Assembly (NCBI GenBank): GCA_902491475.1
Contig: CABUHY010000009.1
Location: 1-64,000, forward strand
Length of the DNA stretch: 64,000 bases
From: an uncultured Eubacteriales bacterium
GTDB lineage: Bacteria; Bacillota; Clostridia; Oscillospirales; Acutalibacteraceae
Direction: 5' to 3'
Position 1 is the first letter of the stretch. Each line of letters starts with the position of its first letter. This document shows, piece by piece, positions 26,021 through 33,690 of the stretch. Under the pieces are notes generated by a model. That model was not told where the DNA came from, ran no database searches, and worked only from the letters and a program-made list of their open reading frames with translations. The translations under genes were made by a program, and so were the position numbers.

Positions 26021-26898
26021 TTCAAATCACCTCTTTTTTTATTTATTATTTTCACAAGCTCCGATTCCATACCGTCAAAAATGATGTTTTCAATTAAGGG
26101 CTTATAGCAGTTTTTGTCAAGCAGCTCTAAAGCAAGCCCCGTTTCGTTTGCGGTAAGGCGAACGGACCTGATAATATCGTTTTCAATATCGGGATTTTTG
26201 TTTGCAAGATATGACTTATCAAGCTTATATTTTTGAGCAAACGGGTTATACGAGCCTGTTTTTATGTCGTCCTCAAGGTCGTCAAAGGCGTCGGTCAAAT
26301 ATACCCATCTGCCGAGGCAATAACCCACTCTTTCGGCTACACGCCTCTGTGTTTCGTTTTCAATGCCGTCCGAAAATATTTTTTGAAGCGAAAGCGCTGT
26401 GGGATGAGCCGCCCTGTCAATGCTGTCGGTCTTTTCGTCCTCGACTCTCGCCTGCTCCTCAATCGATGATTTTATTATAGCGTCATAATTTGAATATTTC
26501 TTTACGGCTTTGTTAAACTTTATTTTAATATACGGATAAACAAGGCGGGAAAGAAGCTTTTTCGGAAACTTTCCGTCGTGTAAATTGTCAAGCACCTTGT
26601 AATAAAACATAATTACCGTCAATGCGGCGGCGTCTTTCAGATAGCTGTCCATTTCGATGTAATTGCACTTTTTAAGCGGATTGAACCTGCAAACGCCCCT
26701 GTGAGCGCAATCGGGCTTTGGCTGAAATACGGTCTTTCTGAAAATCGCATAGAAGGTTGCGTCGTATGTGAGCAAAAACCTTGCAAACAAACCGTATTCC
26801 TTGCCCAATGTCTTACAAAGCGAGCAGTATATCGCCTTATAGGTTTCAAAATCTTTAATTTTTAACTCAGGCTTATCGGGCTTGACATAGCCGAACAA
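26017..26898 (-). CDS. DUF5685 family protein
   Basis: The 293-residue, mostly helical soluble protein matches what I know as DUF5685, recognised by FETYKAIYCSLCKTLG near residue 20. Cysteines at 25, 28, 64, 70 and 78 could bind a metal. Two acidic motifs, DNLHD (104-108) and DAFDDLEDDIKTGSYNPF (203-220), are arranged like the two aspartate-rich motifs of squalene/phytoene-synthase-type enzymes; this is my inference, not an established assignment. The start codon is TTG at 26898 with AGAGGTGATTTC upstream, 11 nt after the metF stop. It overlaps the J-like gene by 4 nt. Confidence 0.75.
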   Translation of the reverse strand: MFGYVKPDKPELKIKDFETYKAIYCSLCKTLGKEYGLFARFLLTYDATFYAIFRKTVFQPKPDCAHRGVCRFNPLKKCNYIEMDSYLKDAAALTVIMFYYKVLDNLHDGKFPKKLLSRLVYPYIKIKFNKAVKKYSNYDAIIKSSIEEQARVEDEKTDSIDRAAHPTALSLQKIFSDGIENETQRRVAERVGYCLGRWVYLTDAFDDLEDDIKTGSYNPFAQKYKLDKSYLANKNPDIENDIIRSVRLTANETGLALELLDKNCYKPLIENIIFDGMESELVKIINKKRGDLK

Positions 26899-26909
26899 GA
26901 AATCACCTC

Positions 26910-27773
26910 TTAAAGAATTGAAGAAAGATTATGCATTATAGCCCCTGCAACCTCGGGCTTGTTCATTGTGTAAATATGGATACCGTTTACGCCGTTCGCA
27001 ATCAAATCAATTATCTGCTCTGTAGCATACGCAATGCCTGCCTGCTGAAGAGAAACAGGGTCATCTGAAAACCTGTCGAGCATAATTTTGAACCTTGACG
27101 GAAGAGTAGCGCCCGAAAGAGCACAGCTTCGTTTAATCTGCGCAGGGTTCATAACGGGCATAATTCCCGCAATTACGGGAACATCGATACCGACCTTCAG
27201 CGCCCTGTAAAGGAAGCTGTAAAGTGCCGTGTTGTCAAAGAACATCTGTGTTACAAGATACTGCGCACCGCAGTCAACCTTTTCTTTAAGATGCAACAAA
27301 TCCTCATTGGAGTTTTTAGACTCGACATGACCCTCGGGGTAACACGCCGCACCGACCGAAAAGCCGCCGAACTCCAAAATCCTCTCAACAAGCTGTGAAG
27401 CGTATCTGTAATAATTCGGGTCGTCGGGATTGTAGTTCTCGGGCAAATCGCCTCGAAGAGCCAAAATATTGTCAATTCCCTTGTCTCTAAGCTCCGCAAG
27501 TATGCCGTCTATCTCCTCTTTTGTGGATGAAGCACAGGTAAGGTGCGCCATTGAAGGTGTATGAAGCTCGTTTTGAATGTACGAAGCAATCCTCGGTGTG
27601 TTCTGTGAAGTTCCGCCGCCTGCGCCGTATGTTACGCTGATAAAATCCGGTTTGAGAAGAGAGAGCTTTTCAACCGATTTCAGCACGGGCTCGAACGGAG
27701 CGTTGTTTTTTGGCGGGAACACCTCGAAAGAAGTTGAAATTTCGCCGCTTTTTAATATTTCGTTGATATACAT
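26910..27773 (-). CDS. metF: Methylenetetrahydrofolate reductase
   Basis: MetF reduces 5,10-methylene-THF to 5-methyl-THF for methionine synthesis. The 287-residue product has the TIM-barrel family blocks: STSFEVFPPKN near residue 12, FISVTYGAGGG near 45, AHLTCAS near 78, ILALRGD near 110 and later QYLVTQMFFDN near 180. I used the ATG at 27773 (MYINEILK), which follows GAGGGATAAT; a longer in-frame extension upstream would run through the promoter and has no family similarity. It leads the transcript that continues into the DUF5685 trio. Confidence 0.94.
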   Translation of the reverse strand: MYINEILKSGEISTSFEVFPPKNNAPFEPVLKSVEKLSLLKPDFISVTYGAGGGTSQNTPRIASYIQNELHTPSMAHLTCASSTKEEIDGILAELRDKGIDNILALRGDLPENYNPDDPNYYRYASQLVERILEFGGFSVGAACYPEGHVESKNSNEDLLHLKEKVDCGAQYLVTQMFFDNTALYSFLYRALKVGIDVPVIAGIMPVMNPAQIKRSCALSGATLPSRFKIMLDRFSDDPVSLQQAGIAYATEQIIDLIANGVNGIHIYTMNKPEVAGAIMHNLSSIL

Positions 27774-27809
27774 ATTATCCCTCGTTAATAAAAACATTTT
27801 TGCAATTAC

Positions 27810-27837
27810 AGTATATGATACCACAAACAGCTCACAA
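27810..27837 (-). promoter_or_regulatory. Probable metF promoter
   Basis: On the minus strand TTGTGA (complement 27832-27837) and TATACT (complement 27810-27815) are 16 bp apart, about 37 nt upstream of the metF ATG. Neither hexamer is perfect. Confidence 0.45.
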
Positions 27838-27887
27838 AAAACAACATATCCTCCCCTCAGTCGTACATTTTTTACATTTTGTTTACA

Positions 27888-27922
27888 AATTAAGGCGGTA
27901 CGAAAGCCGTACCGCCTTAATT
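27888..27922 (-). terminator. Hairpin after the DUF4430 gene
   Basis: On the minus strand AATTAAGGCGGTACG GCTTT CGTACCGCCTTAATT is a perfect 15-bp stem just after the stop codon. The following TTGTAAAC is a weak T tract, so it may act as terminator or as an RNA 3' end. Confidence 0.65.
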
Positions 27923-27927
27923 CATTA

Positions 27928-28632
27928 TTATACATCACCCATATTACAGGTATAGACAAATTCAACCCTGTCCCCCTCACGCAGAGGGTAGCTTTTGGTT
28001 GAAACATTCGGGAAGTTACCGTTTACCTTATACATCCATCCGCTGTACGGTCCGCAGTCAAACTCGGAAAGTCCGCTTATTGTTCTCACATATCCGCTTG
28101 AAGCGATACTGTAAGTTATGCGGTTTTCTTTCAGAATTTTTTTAAGTGCCGACATAACGCTCTCCCCGTTTTTTACCTCAATCGAAGAAGTTCGGAGAAT
28201 TATGCCGTCCGCAGGCAGAACCTGCGCAAAAGAGCCCTGTGACAGAATGCCGTAGTTTATCGCATTATGACATTCCACGGAAAATGTAACTGTGATTTTC
28301 TCATTTTCCGAAGCTGTCGCCTGTTGAGCCGAAGTTGTCGGCACGGGCGTCAGTTCAATGTGCTGCGGTGCGGAGGTTGCGGTTTCAACAGGCTGTGCCG
28401 TTTCGGGAGACGGCGAAGGCTGCTGCTTGGATTGTCCCCGCTGTGTTGTCTGCGAAGCGTCGGCATCCGCCGAAGTTTCGATTTGCGTCTCTTCGGCAGA
28501 CGGCATTTCGCTTGTATATTCGCTTTCTGCCTCGGTACTTGTTTCTGCGGGCTCTGCGGAAGTATCATTCTTTCCGCAGGCGCTCAAAAGAAACAGTACC
28601 GCAAGCAAAAGAGCAAGAAGTTTAGTCTTCAT
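27928..28632 (-). CDS. DUF4430 lipoprotein, probable cobalamin-binding partner
   Basis: The 234-residue protein is a lipoprotein: a hydrophobic signal ends in the lipobox LSAC with Cys19. A Ser/Thr/Glu/Gln-rich linker covers residues 21-112. Residues 113-234 form a DUF4430 domain, shown by SGWMYKVNG (197-205) and LREGDRVEFVYTCNMGD near the end. DUF4430 is the fold of the C-terminal domain of transcobalamin and intrinsic factor. The gene overlaps the upstream alpha/alpha-barrel gene by 11 nt with no clear ribosome binding site, so it is probably translationally coupled. The shared cobalamin riboswitch argues for a role in B12 capture; direct B12 binding is inference. Confidence 0.85.
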   Translation of the reverse strand: MKTKLLALLLAVLFLLSACGKNDTSAEPAETSTEAESEYTSEMPSAEETQIETSADADASQTTQRGQSKQQPSPSPETAQPVETATSAPQHIELTPVPTTSAQQATASENEKITVTFSVECHNAINYGILSQGSFAQVLPADGIILRTSSIEVKNGESVMSALKKILKENRITYSIASSGYVRTISGLSEFDCGPYSGWMYKVNGNFPNVSTKSYPLREGDRVEFVYTCNMGDV

Positions 28633-29779
28633 CTTTTTTTCTTACAACAAGTGCCGCTGCGCCTGTTACAAGTGCAAGACTTACGAATACCGACATTGCG
28701 GCATTACCGCCCGTTCTCGGGATATTGACCTTTTCGCCCGTTGCCCTTGTAACGGAAGCCTCAACTGTTGTCTCTGCCGCCGTTGTGGTTTCGGGAGCTG
28801 TTGTTTCGGGGTCGGTTGAGCTCTCTTCAACCTCGGGAGCAACATATTTGTAAATACCCTTACCGCCTGCCGCATGGCTCTTAACATCAAGAAGAGCGAT
28901 CAAGGTCTGATAAGATGTCATTGTGTTGTCGGCACCTTGGTAATCCTTTGCGGCGCCTGTTTCAGCGTTAATGTATGTTTTAAGCGCAGTTACGGAGTCG
29001 TCGCAATCCTTTCCGAGGCAGTTCTTTGCGATAATCGCCTGTGCGGTTGACTCTGCCGACGGAGAGTTCCATACTACATAACCGTAAGAGCCGTCTGCAA
29101 ACTTCTGAGTCTCGAGATAAGCATATGCCTTGTCGATAGCGGTTGCAACCTCGGGAACCGATTTGAAATCGGCAAGCGCCTGAAGAACGAAAGAGGTTGT
29201 GTCGGGGTCGGAAGAAATGCCGTAACCGGTGTCAACCGAGCACCACGGGAAACCGCCGTCGTCCTGCTGAGCCGCAAGAATTGTATCGATAGCAGCTTTT
29301 CTAACGCCGCTGTATTCGGGAGCTTCTTTATAATCAAGAGCTATAAGCGGATAATAAAGACTGCTGAGATATGTCTGAGTTGTGTAATCAACCGCTTTAA
29401 GAGCTGCGAGCATATCGTGACCGCCGATGTCTTTGGTATCAAGACCGTTAGCGTCGGCTGCAAGATAAAGCAAAGCAAAATTCGCAGGTGTAAGCGTTGA
29501 ATACTTTTCCTGAACTATTGTGTTAATGTAATTCTTAAATTCGGGATATGCGGTTGTGTTTCCCGCTTTCGAGAGAACGAGAACAGTCCACAAAACATCC
29601 GTGTCAAGCGCAGATGTATCTTCAAAATCAAAGCCTGTTTTCTCGCTGTTTGCAAGCCATGAAACAAGGCCGTTGATTTCACTGTCAACGTTTTGTGCGG
29701 AAACCTGAGTTACAAGCACACAGAAGAGCATTGCAACTGCAAGAATACCCGAAAGTACTTTGTTGAATTTCTTTTTCAT
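28622..29779 (-). CDS. Sortase-anchored alpha/alpha-barrel protein, transcobalamin-like
   Basis: The 385-residue precursor has a signal peptide (cleavage likely after VSA, residue 28). Residues 30-305 form a helical-repeat domain of the prenyltransferase/terpenoid-cyclase alpha6-alpha6 type, with QQDDGGFPW (171-179), SDPDTTSFVLQAL (190-202) and QKFADGSYGY (225-234). A Thr/Glu-rich wall-spanning stretch follows (316-350), then IPRTGG (353-358), a hydrophobic segment and the tail RKKDED, a variant LPXTG sortase signal. The alpha6-alpha6 barrel is the N-terminal domain type of transcobalamin and intrinsic factor. Start at 29779 chosen for its GGAGGT site; a longer frame upstream runs into the riboswitch terminator. 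Confidence 0.85.
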   Translation of the reverse strand: MKKKFNKVLSGILAVAMLFCVLVTQVSAQNVDSEINGLVSWLANSEKTGFDFEDTSALDTDVLWTVLVLSKAGNTTAYPEFKNYINTIVQEKYSTLTPANFALLYLAADANGLDTKDIGGHDMLAALKAVDYTTQTYLSSLYYPLIALDYKEAPEYSGVRKAAIDTILAAQQDDGGFPWCSVDTGYGISSDPDTTSFVLQALADFKSVPEVATAIDKAYAYLETQKFADGSYGYVVWNSPSAESTAQAIIAKNCLGKDCDDSVTALKTYINAETGAAKDYQGADNTMTSYQTLIALLDVKSHAAGGKGIYKYVAPEVEESSTDPETTAPETTTAAETTVEASVTRATGEKVNIPRTGGNAAMSVFVSLALVTGAAALVVRKKDED

Positions 29780-29805
29780 TTTTACCTCCAATGATATTCT
29801 TTCAA

Positions 29806-29839
29806 CAAAAAAGAGGCGGACACGCACAGCGGTCCGCTC
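29806..29839 (-). terminator. Cobalamin riboswitch terminator
   Basis: On the minus strand GAGCGGACC and GTCCGCCTC form a stem followed by TTTTTTG, between the aptamer and the ribosome binding site of the barrel gene. Its place implies transcriptional off-control by B12. Confidence 0.8.
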
Positions 29840-29911
29840 AAAGTACAAATAAAGAAGGTTAAAACTTTATATGCACATCCTGCTTTCCCACCGAAAGAGA
29901 TTTGCGGTTCT

Positions 29912-30122
29912 AAGGCAGGTCTCCTGACTCGGACATACACATTTGCCGCCTTCCCGCTTTCGCAGTGGCATATCGGCAAACGCTGTTCCATACAGTAGCG
30001 GGGGCTGTTACGGCATCTCACCGTATTCCCTTTTAATCCGAACACGCAGTGGCGCATACGGAACCAAAGAACATTTTTACACGGTAAACCGCCGGCTTTC
30101 CCGATAAGTCTGCGATTTACCG
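29912..30122 (-). promoter_or_regulatory. Cobalamin riboswitch
   Basis: The minus strand has the conserved aptamer segments in order: TTAAAAGGGAATACGGTGAG, then GCCGTAACAGCCCCCGCTAC, the B12-box region GCCACTGCGAAAGCGGGAAG, and at the 3' end GAGTCAGGAGACCTGCC. CGGTAAA near the 5' end can pair with TTTACCG. It lies about 130 nt upstream of the barrel gene and is followed by a terminator hairpin, so binding of adenosylcobalamin (or another cobalamin) should reduce transcription of the two exported proteins. Confidence 0.96.
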
Positions 30123-30126
30123 TTTA

Positions 30127-30154
30127 ATTTTACCACAAAACAAAAATATTTCAA
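30127..30154 (-). promoter_or_regulatory. Promoter of the cobalamin-riboswitch operon
   Basis: On the minus strand TTGAAA (complement 30149-30154) and TAAAAT (complement 30127-30132) are 16 bp apart, directly before the aptamer. Confidence 0.65.
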
Positions 30155-30183
30155 CATTTCGGGAAAATATTATTATAAAAATA

Positions 30184-30212
30184 TCGACACACAAGGCGTT
30201 TTGACTTATAAT
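30184..30212 (+). promoter_or_regulatory. Promoter of the PHP-domain gene
   Basis: TCGACA (30184-30189) and TATAAT (30207-30212) are separated by 17 bp, 20 nt before the ATG, with GAGAGGTGA as ribosome binding site between. Confidence 0.65.
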
Positions 30213-30231
30213 ATCCGAGAGGTGACACAAA

Positions 30232-30906
30232 ATGAACACTTTCAAAACAGAGCTTCACGCCCACACGGCTGAAACGAGCAACTGCGGCAAAGCCACGGCA
30301 AAGGAGCTTGTCGAGGGCTATATCGGTGCAGGCTACAAAACCGTTGTCATAACCGACCATTTAAGCACGCACACATATTTCAGATATGACTATGACAATA
30401 TGTCGTGGGACGACAAAATAGATGTATTTATGCTCGGCTACAACGCCGCAAAGGAAGCGGCAAAAGACAGAATAAACATACTGCTCGGTATGGAAATGCG
30501 TTTTGACTGCAAGAGCGCCAACGATTATCTTGTCTTCGGCGTAAGCGAGGACTTTTTGCGTAATAACGGCGATTTGATAAATATGAATATCCGTTCTTTT
30601 TCGGAGCTGGTACACAAAAACGGACTTTTGATATTTCAGGCGCACCCTTTCCGCAAGGATATGGACAGAGTGCCTGCAAGCCTGCTTGACGGAGTTGAGG
30701 TGCACAACGGCTGCGTCCGTCACGACTCGCACAACGACAAGGCTATGGAATGGGCAGACAAATACGGTCTGCTCAAAAGTTCGGGTTCCGACTATCATCA
30801 AATCGACGATGTCGCACACGGCGGAATTATAACGGAAAACGAAATAAAGACCAACGCCGACCTTTTATCGACACTCAGAAGCCGTAATTATGAGCTGATA
30901 CTGTAA
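30232..30906 (+). CDS. PHP-domain metal-dependent phosphoesterase
   Basis: The 224-residue protein has the PHP (polymerase and histidinol phosphatase) fold. Metal ligands visible are ELHAHTAE near residue 5, VVITDHLS near residue 40, LLGMEMRF near residue 82, FQAHPFR near residue 138 and SGSDYHQIDD near residue 183. PHP proteins hydrolyse phosphoesters such as histidinol phosphate, nucleotides or oligonucleotides; the substrate cannot be told from sequence. The gene is single on the plus strand, with its own promoter and terminator, divergent from the cobalamin operon. Confidence 0.88.
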   Translation: MNTFKTELHAHTAETSNCGKATAKELVEGYIGAGYKTVVITDHLSTHTYFRYDYDNMSWDDKIDVFMLGYNAAKEAAKDRINILLGMEMRFDCKSANDYLVFGVSEDFLRNNGDLINMNIRSFSELVHKNGLLIFQAHPFRKDMDRVPASLLDGVEVHNGCVRHDSHNDKAMEWADKYGLLKSSGSDYHQIDDVAHGGIITENEIKTNADLLSTLRSRNYELIL

Positions 30907-30921
30907 TGCTTAATCATAGAA

Positions 30922-30956
30922 AACGACCCGAAGCGAAAAGCTTCGGGTTGTTTTTG
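30922..30956. terminator. Terminator between the PHP gene and degV
   Basis: ACCCGAAGC GAAA AGCTTCGGGT is followed by TGTTTTTG on the plus strand, shortly after the PHP stop codon. The converging degV gene ends 16 nt to the right and may use it as well. Confidence 0.82.
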
Positions 30957-30971
30957 TATGTGCGTAAATTT

Positions 30972-31859
30972 TTATTTTTCTCTCGGTGCGCCGCAGAAGA
31001 AGAGAGCTACCGTGCCGGGTCCCGTATGAGCTCCGATAACGGTACCGATGTCAAAAATCTTTACCTTGCCCTTCATCTTCGGAAATCTCTTTTCGATTTC
31101 CGCAACAACTGCGTTTGCGTCGTCGATACAAGCGGAGTTTGAAATAAAGCACTTGCCGTCATAATCCGTTCCGTTGTCGGCGAACTGAACCATCTTGTCA
31201 ACGGCGGTCATAACAGCCTTGTTCTTTCCCCTGCACTTCTCAACGGGAATGAGCTTGCCTGCGTCGTCAACTCTGAGGAGCGGACAAATGTGGAGAAGCG
31301 TACCGAACCAGCCTGCCGCTGCGGAAACTCTGCCGCCTCTGATATAGCTTGTGAGGTCCGTTGAGAAGAACCAGTGATGGATATTGTGCTTATATCTTTC
31401 AACAAATTCAACGGTTTCTTCATATGACTTGCCGTCTTTTCTCATATCGGCAGCAAGCGAAACCAAAAGTCCGTAACCCGAAGAAGCGGAAATAGAGTCA
31501 ACTATCGTAAGCTTTGCGTCGGGATATTTCTCGAAAATTTCCTGCTGTGCAAGCAGGGCTGAATTGTAAGAGCCCGAAATGCCCGAGGAAAGAGAAATAT
31601 GGAGAACCGCTTTGCCCTCTTTTATGAACTTCTCAAAGAAATCCACATACTGACCTACGCCAACCTGCGAGGTGGTGGGCTCGCTGCCCTGCGCCATCTT
31701 TTTATAGAACTCGGAAATAGGCATTGACTCGCCCAAATCGTCGGGATATTCTTTTCCGTCAAGATTGAAGTGGAAACAGGTATACTCAATGTTGTTTTCT
31801 TTCAGGAATTCTCTTGAAAGGTCTGCTGTCGAACAGCAGGAAATAATAAAATCGCTCAT
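30972..31859 (-). CDS. DegV family fatty-acid-binding protein
   Basis: DegV proteins (FakB type) bind fatty acids and can present them to the FakA kinase. The 295-residue protein has the family N-terminus DFIISCCSTADLSREFL, then TSQVGVGQYVDFFEKFI near residue 60, SSGISGSYNSA near residue 90 and TGPGTVALFF near the end. No FakA-like partner is in the window. The ATG at 31859 stands 4 nt after the GGTGAT end of repeat copy 5, the same arrangement as nadK and nusB. Confidence 0.92.
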   Translation of the reverse strand: MSDFIISCCSTADLSREFLKENNIEYTCFHFNLDGKEYPDDLGESMPISEFYKKMAQGSEPTTSQVGVGQYVDFFEKFIKEGKAVLHISLSSGISGSYNSALLAQQEIFEKYPDAKLTIVDSISASSGYGLLVSLAADMRKDGKSYEETVEFVERYKHNIHHWFFSTDLTSYIRGGRVSAAAGWFGTLLHICPLLRVDDAGKLIPVEKCRGKNKAVMTAVDKMVQFADNGTDYDGKCFISNSACIDDANAVVAEIEKRFPKMKGKVKIFDIGTVIGAHTGPGTVALFFCGAPREK

Positions 31860-31862
31860 TTA

Positions 31863-32030
31863 AATCACCATAGCCTTTCAGGCAACAAATAGTTTATTAA
31901 AAATCACCTAATTTAACCTGCGTTGCCTGAACAGGCGTGGATGGTGATTTCTGCCGGCTCAAAATTTTGCCAAAGGCGAATTTTGAGGGCAATATAATTA
32001 TGATTAGTGTGATTTTTAACACTGATCTCC
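31863..32030 (-). repeat. Structured interspersed repeat, copy 5
   Basis: Full copy between the Na/Pi cotransporter gene and degV. It has the same three hairpins, with small changes (CGTGGATGGTG for CGTGATGGTG, GGCGAATTTTGAG for GGCAAATTTTGAG). The minus-strand 5' end is GGAG four bases after the cotransporter stop. GGTGAT (complement 31864-31869) stands 4 nt before the degV ATG and a second GGTGATT lies in the loop. Confidence 0.9.
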
Positions 32031-32034
32031 TTGA

Positions 32035-33669
32035 TTAAGTGTTGTTCTTGGGCTTCTTGCTGACGCTCCACGCAATGTTTGTCGCATGGTCGGCAACACG
32101 CTCGAAGTCCGTAATTGTATTTATAAAGAGCATTCCTGCCCTTGTATTGCATTTGTGTGCGTTAAGCCGCTCGATATGAGACTGCTCGAAATTCGTCTGC
32201 ATATCGTCTACCGAGGACTCGTATTCGCTCAACTCCTCCGCCTTTTCACTGTCAAGTGTCTGCGAAGTGAAAGCCTCAATCGAACCGTCGATAAGCATCA
32301 AAGTGGTTTCGTACATTTCACGAAGCTCCTTTTCGCCCTCGGTTGAAATTTCAATTCCCTCGTCAACCCTCGATTTCGCCGCTTCTTCAAGGTTTTGCGC
32401 ATGGTCGCCGATACGCTCGATATCGTTGATAACATGGAAAACCCGTCCGATATATTTTGCGTCGGAATAGCTTAAATCAAGCGCATTTATCTTGACAAGA
32501 ATCGGCGTAATATGGTGGTTAAGGTAATTGATAACCTCTTCCGTATGCTGAACCTCGTCAAAATGTTCGCAGGATTTATTAAGCAAATCCTCCGAGGCAA
32601 GGCTGAAATTCTGCCTTGCAAGACCCGCCATTCTGTGAACTTCCTTTGAAACCTGTGCCACCGCAAACGGAGGTGTGTTTATCATAAGGTTATCGACATA
32701 CTGAAGCTTGAAATCGTCCTCCGAGGAGTCCTTCTTGTCGGGAACGATAAGGCAGGCAAGCTTGACAAGAACCTTGTCCGCAAACGGGAACATAATTACC
32801 GTTGAAACCACATTGAATATGATATGAACCAACGACAACTGCATCATTGTGTTGTCCGTCAGTGACTCAATCCAATCCGTAAACGGCAGGAATTTTGTAA
32901 GAAGTATGAATATCACGGTACCGAACACATTGAAAAGAACATGCATAACGGCTGTCCTTTTTGAATTTTTCTTTGTACCGATTGAGGAAATAAGCGCCGT
33001 AACGCAAGTACCGATATTCTGACCGTAAATGACATAAGCCGCAAAGTGAAGCGGTATCAAGCCCTGTGAAGCCAAAGCCTGCAAAATACCGATGCTCGCC
33101 GCCGAGCTTTGAATTACCGCCGTGATTACCGTACCTATGAGTATTGCGACAATCGGGTTGTCGGCATTCATAAGCCATTCGGTAAACACGGGAGAGCTTG
33201 CAAGCGGCTCCATAGCCTCTTTCATCAGCGTCATACCGAGGAAAAGCATACCGAAGCCCGTAATTGCAAGGCCTATGTGCTTTTGAGTGTTTTTCTTGGT
33301 AAGCATCGTCATAAACACGCCGATACCTATCGCAATAGGCGCATATTTGCCTATATCGAGCGAAACAAGAATACTTGTGGTGGTCGTACCGATATTGGCG
33401 CCCATAATAACGCCGATAGCCTGGGTAAGGTTCATTATACCCGTGTTTACGAAACCGACTACCATAACAGTTGTGGTCGAAGAGCTTTGAATAAGCGTTG
33501 TTATAACAAAGCCCACAAGCACCGCCATAAACCTGTTGCTTGTCATTTTTTCAAGCAATACTTTCAGCTTGGCGCCCGCTGCGAGCTCAAGCCCCTCACC
33601 TAGGATTTTTATTCCGTAGAGTAAAAGTCCCAGACCGCTCAAAAGCGTTGCAATGTTTCCAAATCCCAT
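32035..33669 (-). CDS. Na+/phosphate cotransporter with PhoU-like domain
   Basis: The 544-residue protein is an NptA/PNaS-type symporter. The membrane part has the two inverted family repeats, each with the substrate-site signature: TTLIQSSSTTTVMVVGFVN near residue 56 and TAVIQSSAASIGILQALAS near residue 182. About eight to ten helices end near residue 325. The C-terminal 200 residues form a PhoU-like helical bundle with ERIGDHAQNLEEAA and ERVADHATNIAWS. Phosphate import is the usual role. It is separated by 21 nt from the GH20 gene upstream. A second gene of the same type lies at 46.2-47.9 kb. Confidence 0.92.
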   Translation of the reverse strand: MGFGNIATLLSGLGLLLYGIKILGEGLELAAGAKLKVLLEKMTSNRFMAVLVGFVITTLIQSSSTTTVMVVGFVNTGIMNLTQAIGVIMGANIGTTTTSILVSLDIGKYAPIAIGIGVFMTMLTKKNTQKHIGLAITGFGMLFLGMTLMKEAMEPLASSPVFTEWLMNADNPIVAILIGTVITAVIQSSAASIGILQALASQGLIPLHFAAYVIYGQNIGTCVTALISSIGTKKNSKRTAVMHVLFNVFGTVIFILLTKFLPFTDWIESLTDNTMMQLSLVHIIFNVVSTVIMFPFADKVLVKLACLIVPDKKDSSEDDFKLQYVDNLMINTPPFAVAQVSKEVHRMAGLARQNFSLASEDLLNKSCEHFDEVQHTEEVINYLNHHITPILVKINALDLSYSDAKYIGRVFHVINDIERIGDHAQNLEEAAKSRVDEGIEISTEGEKELREMYETTLMLIDGSIEAFTSQTLDSEKAEELSEYESSVDDMQTNFEQSHIERLNAHKCNTRAGMLFINTITDFERVADHATNIAWSVSKKPKNNT

Positions 33670-33690
33670 TTATTAAGTCCTCAAATCCCG

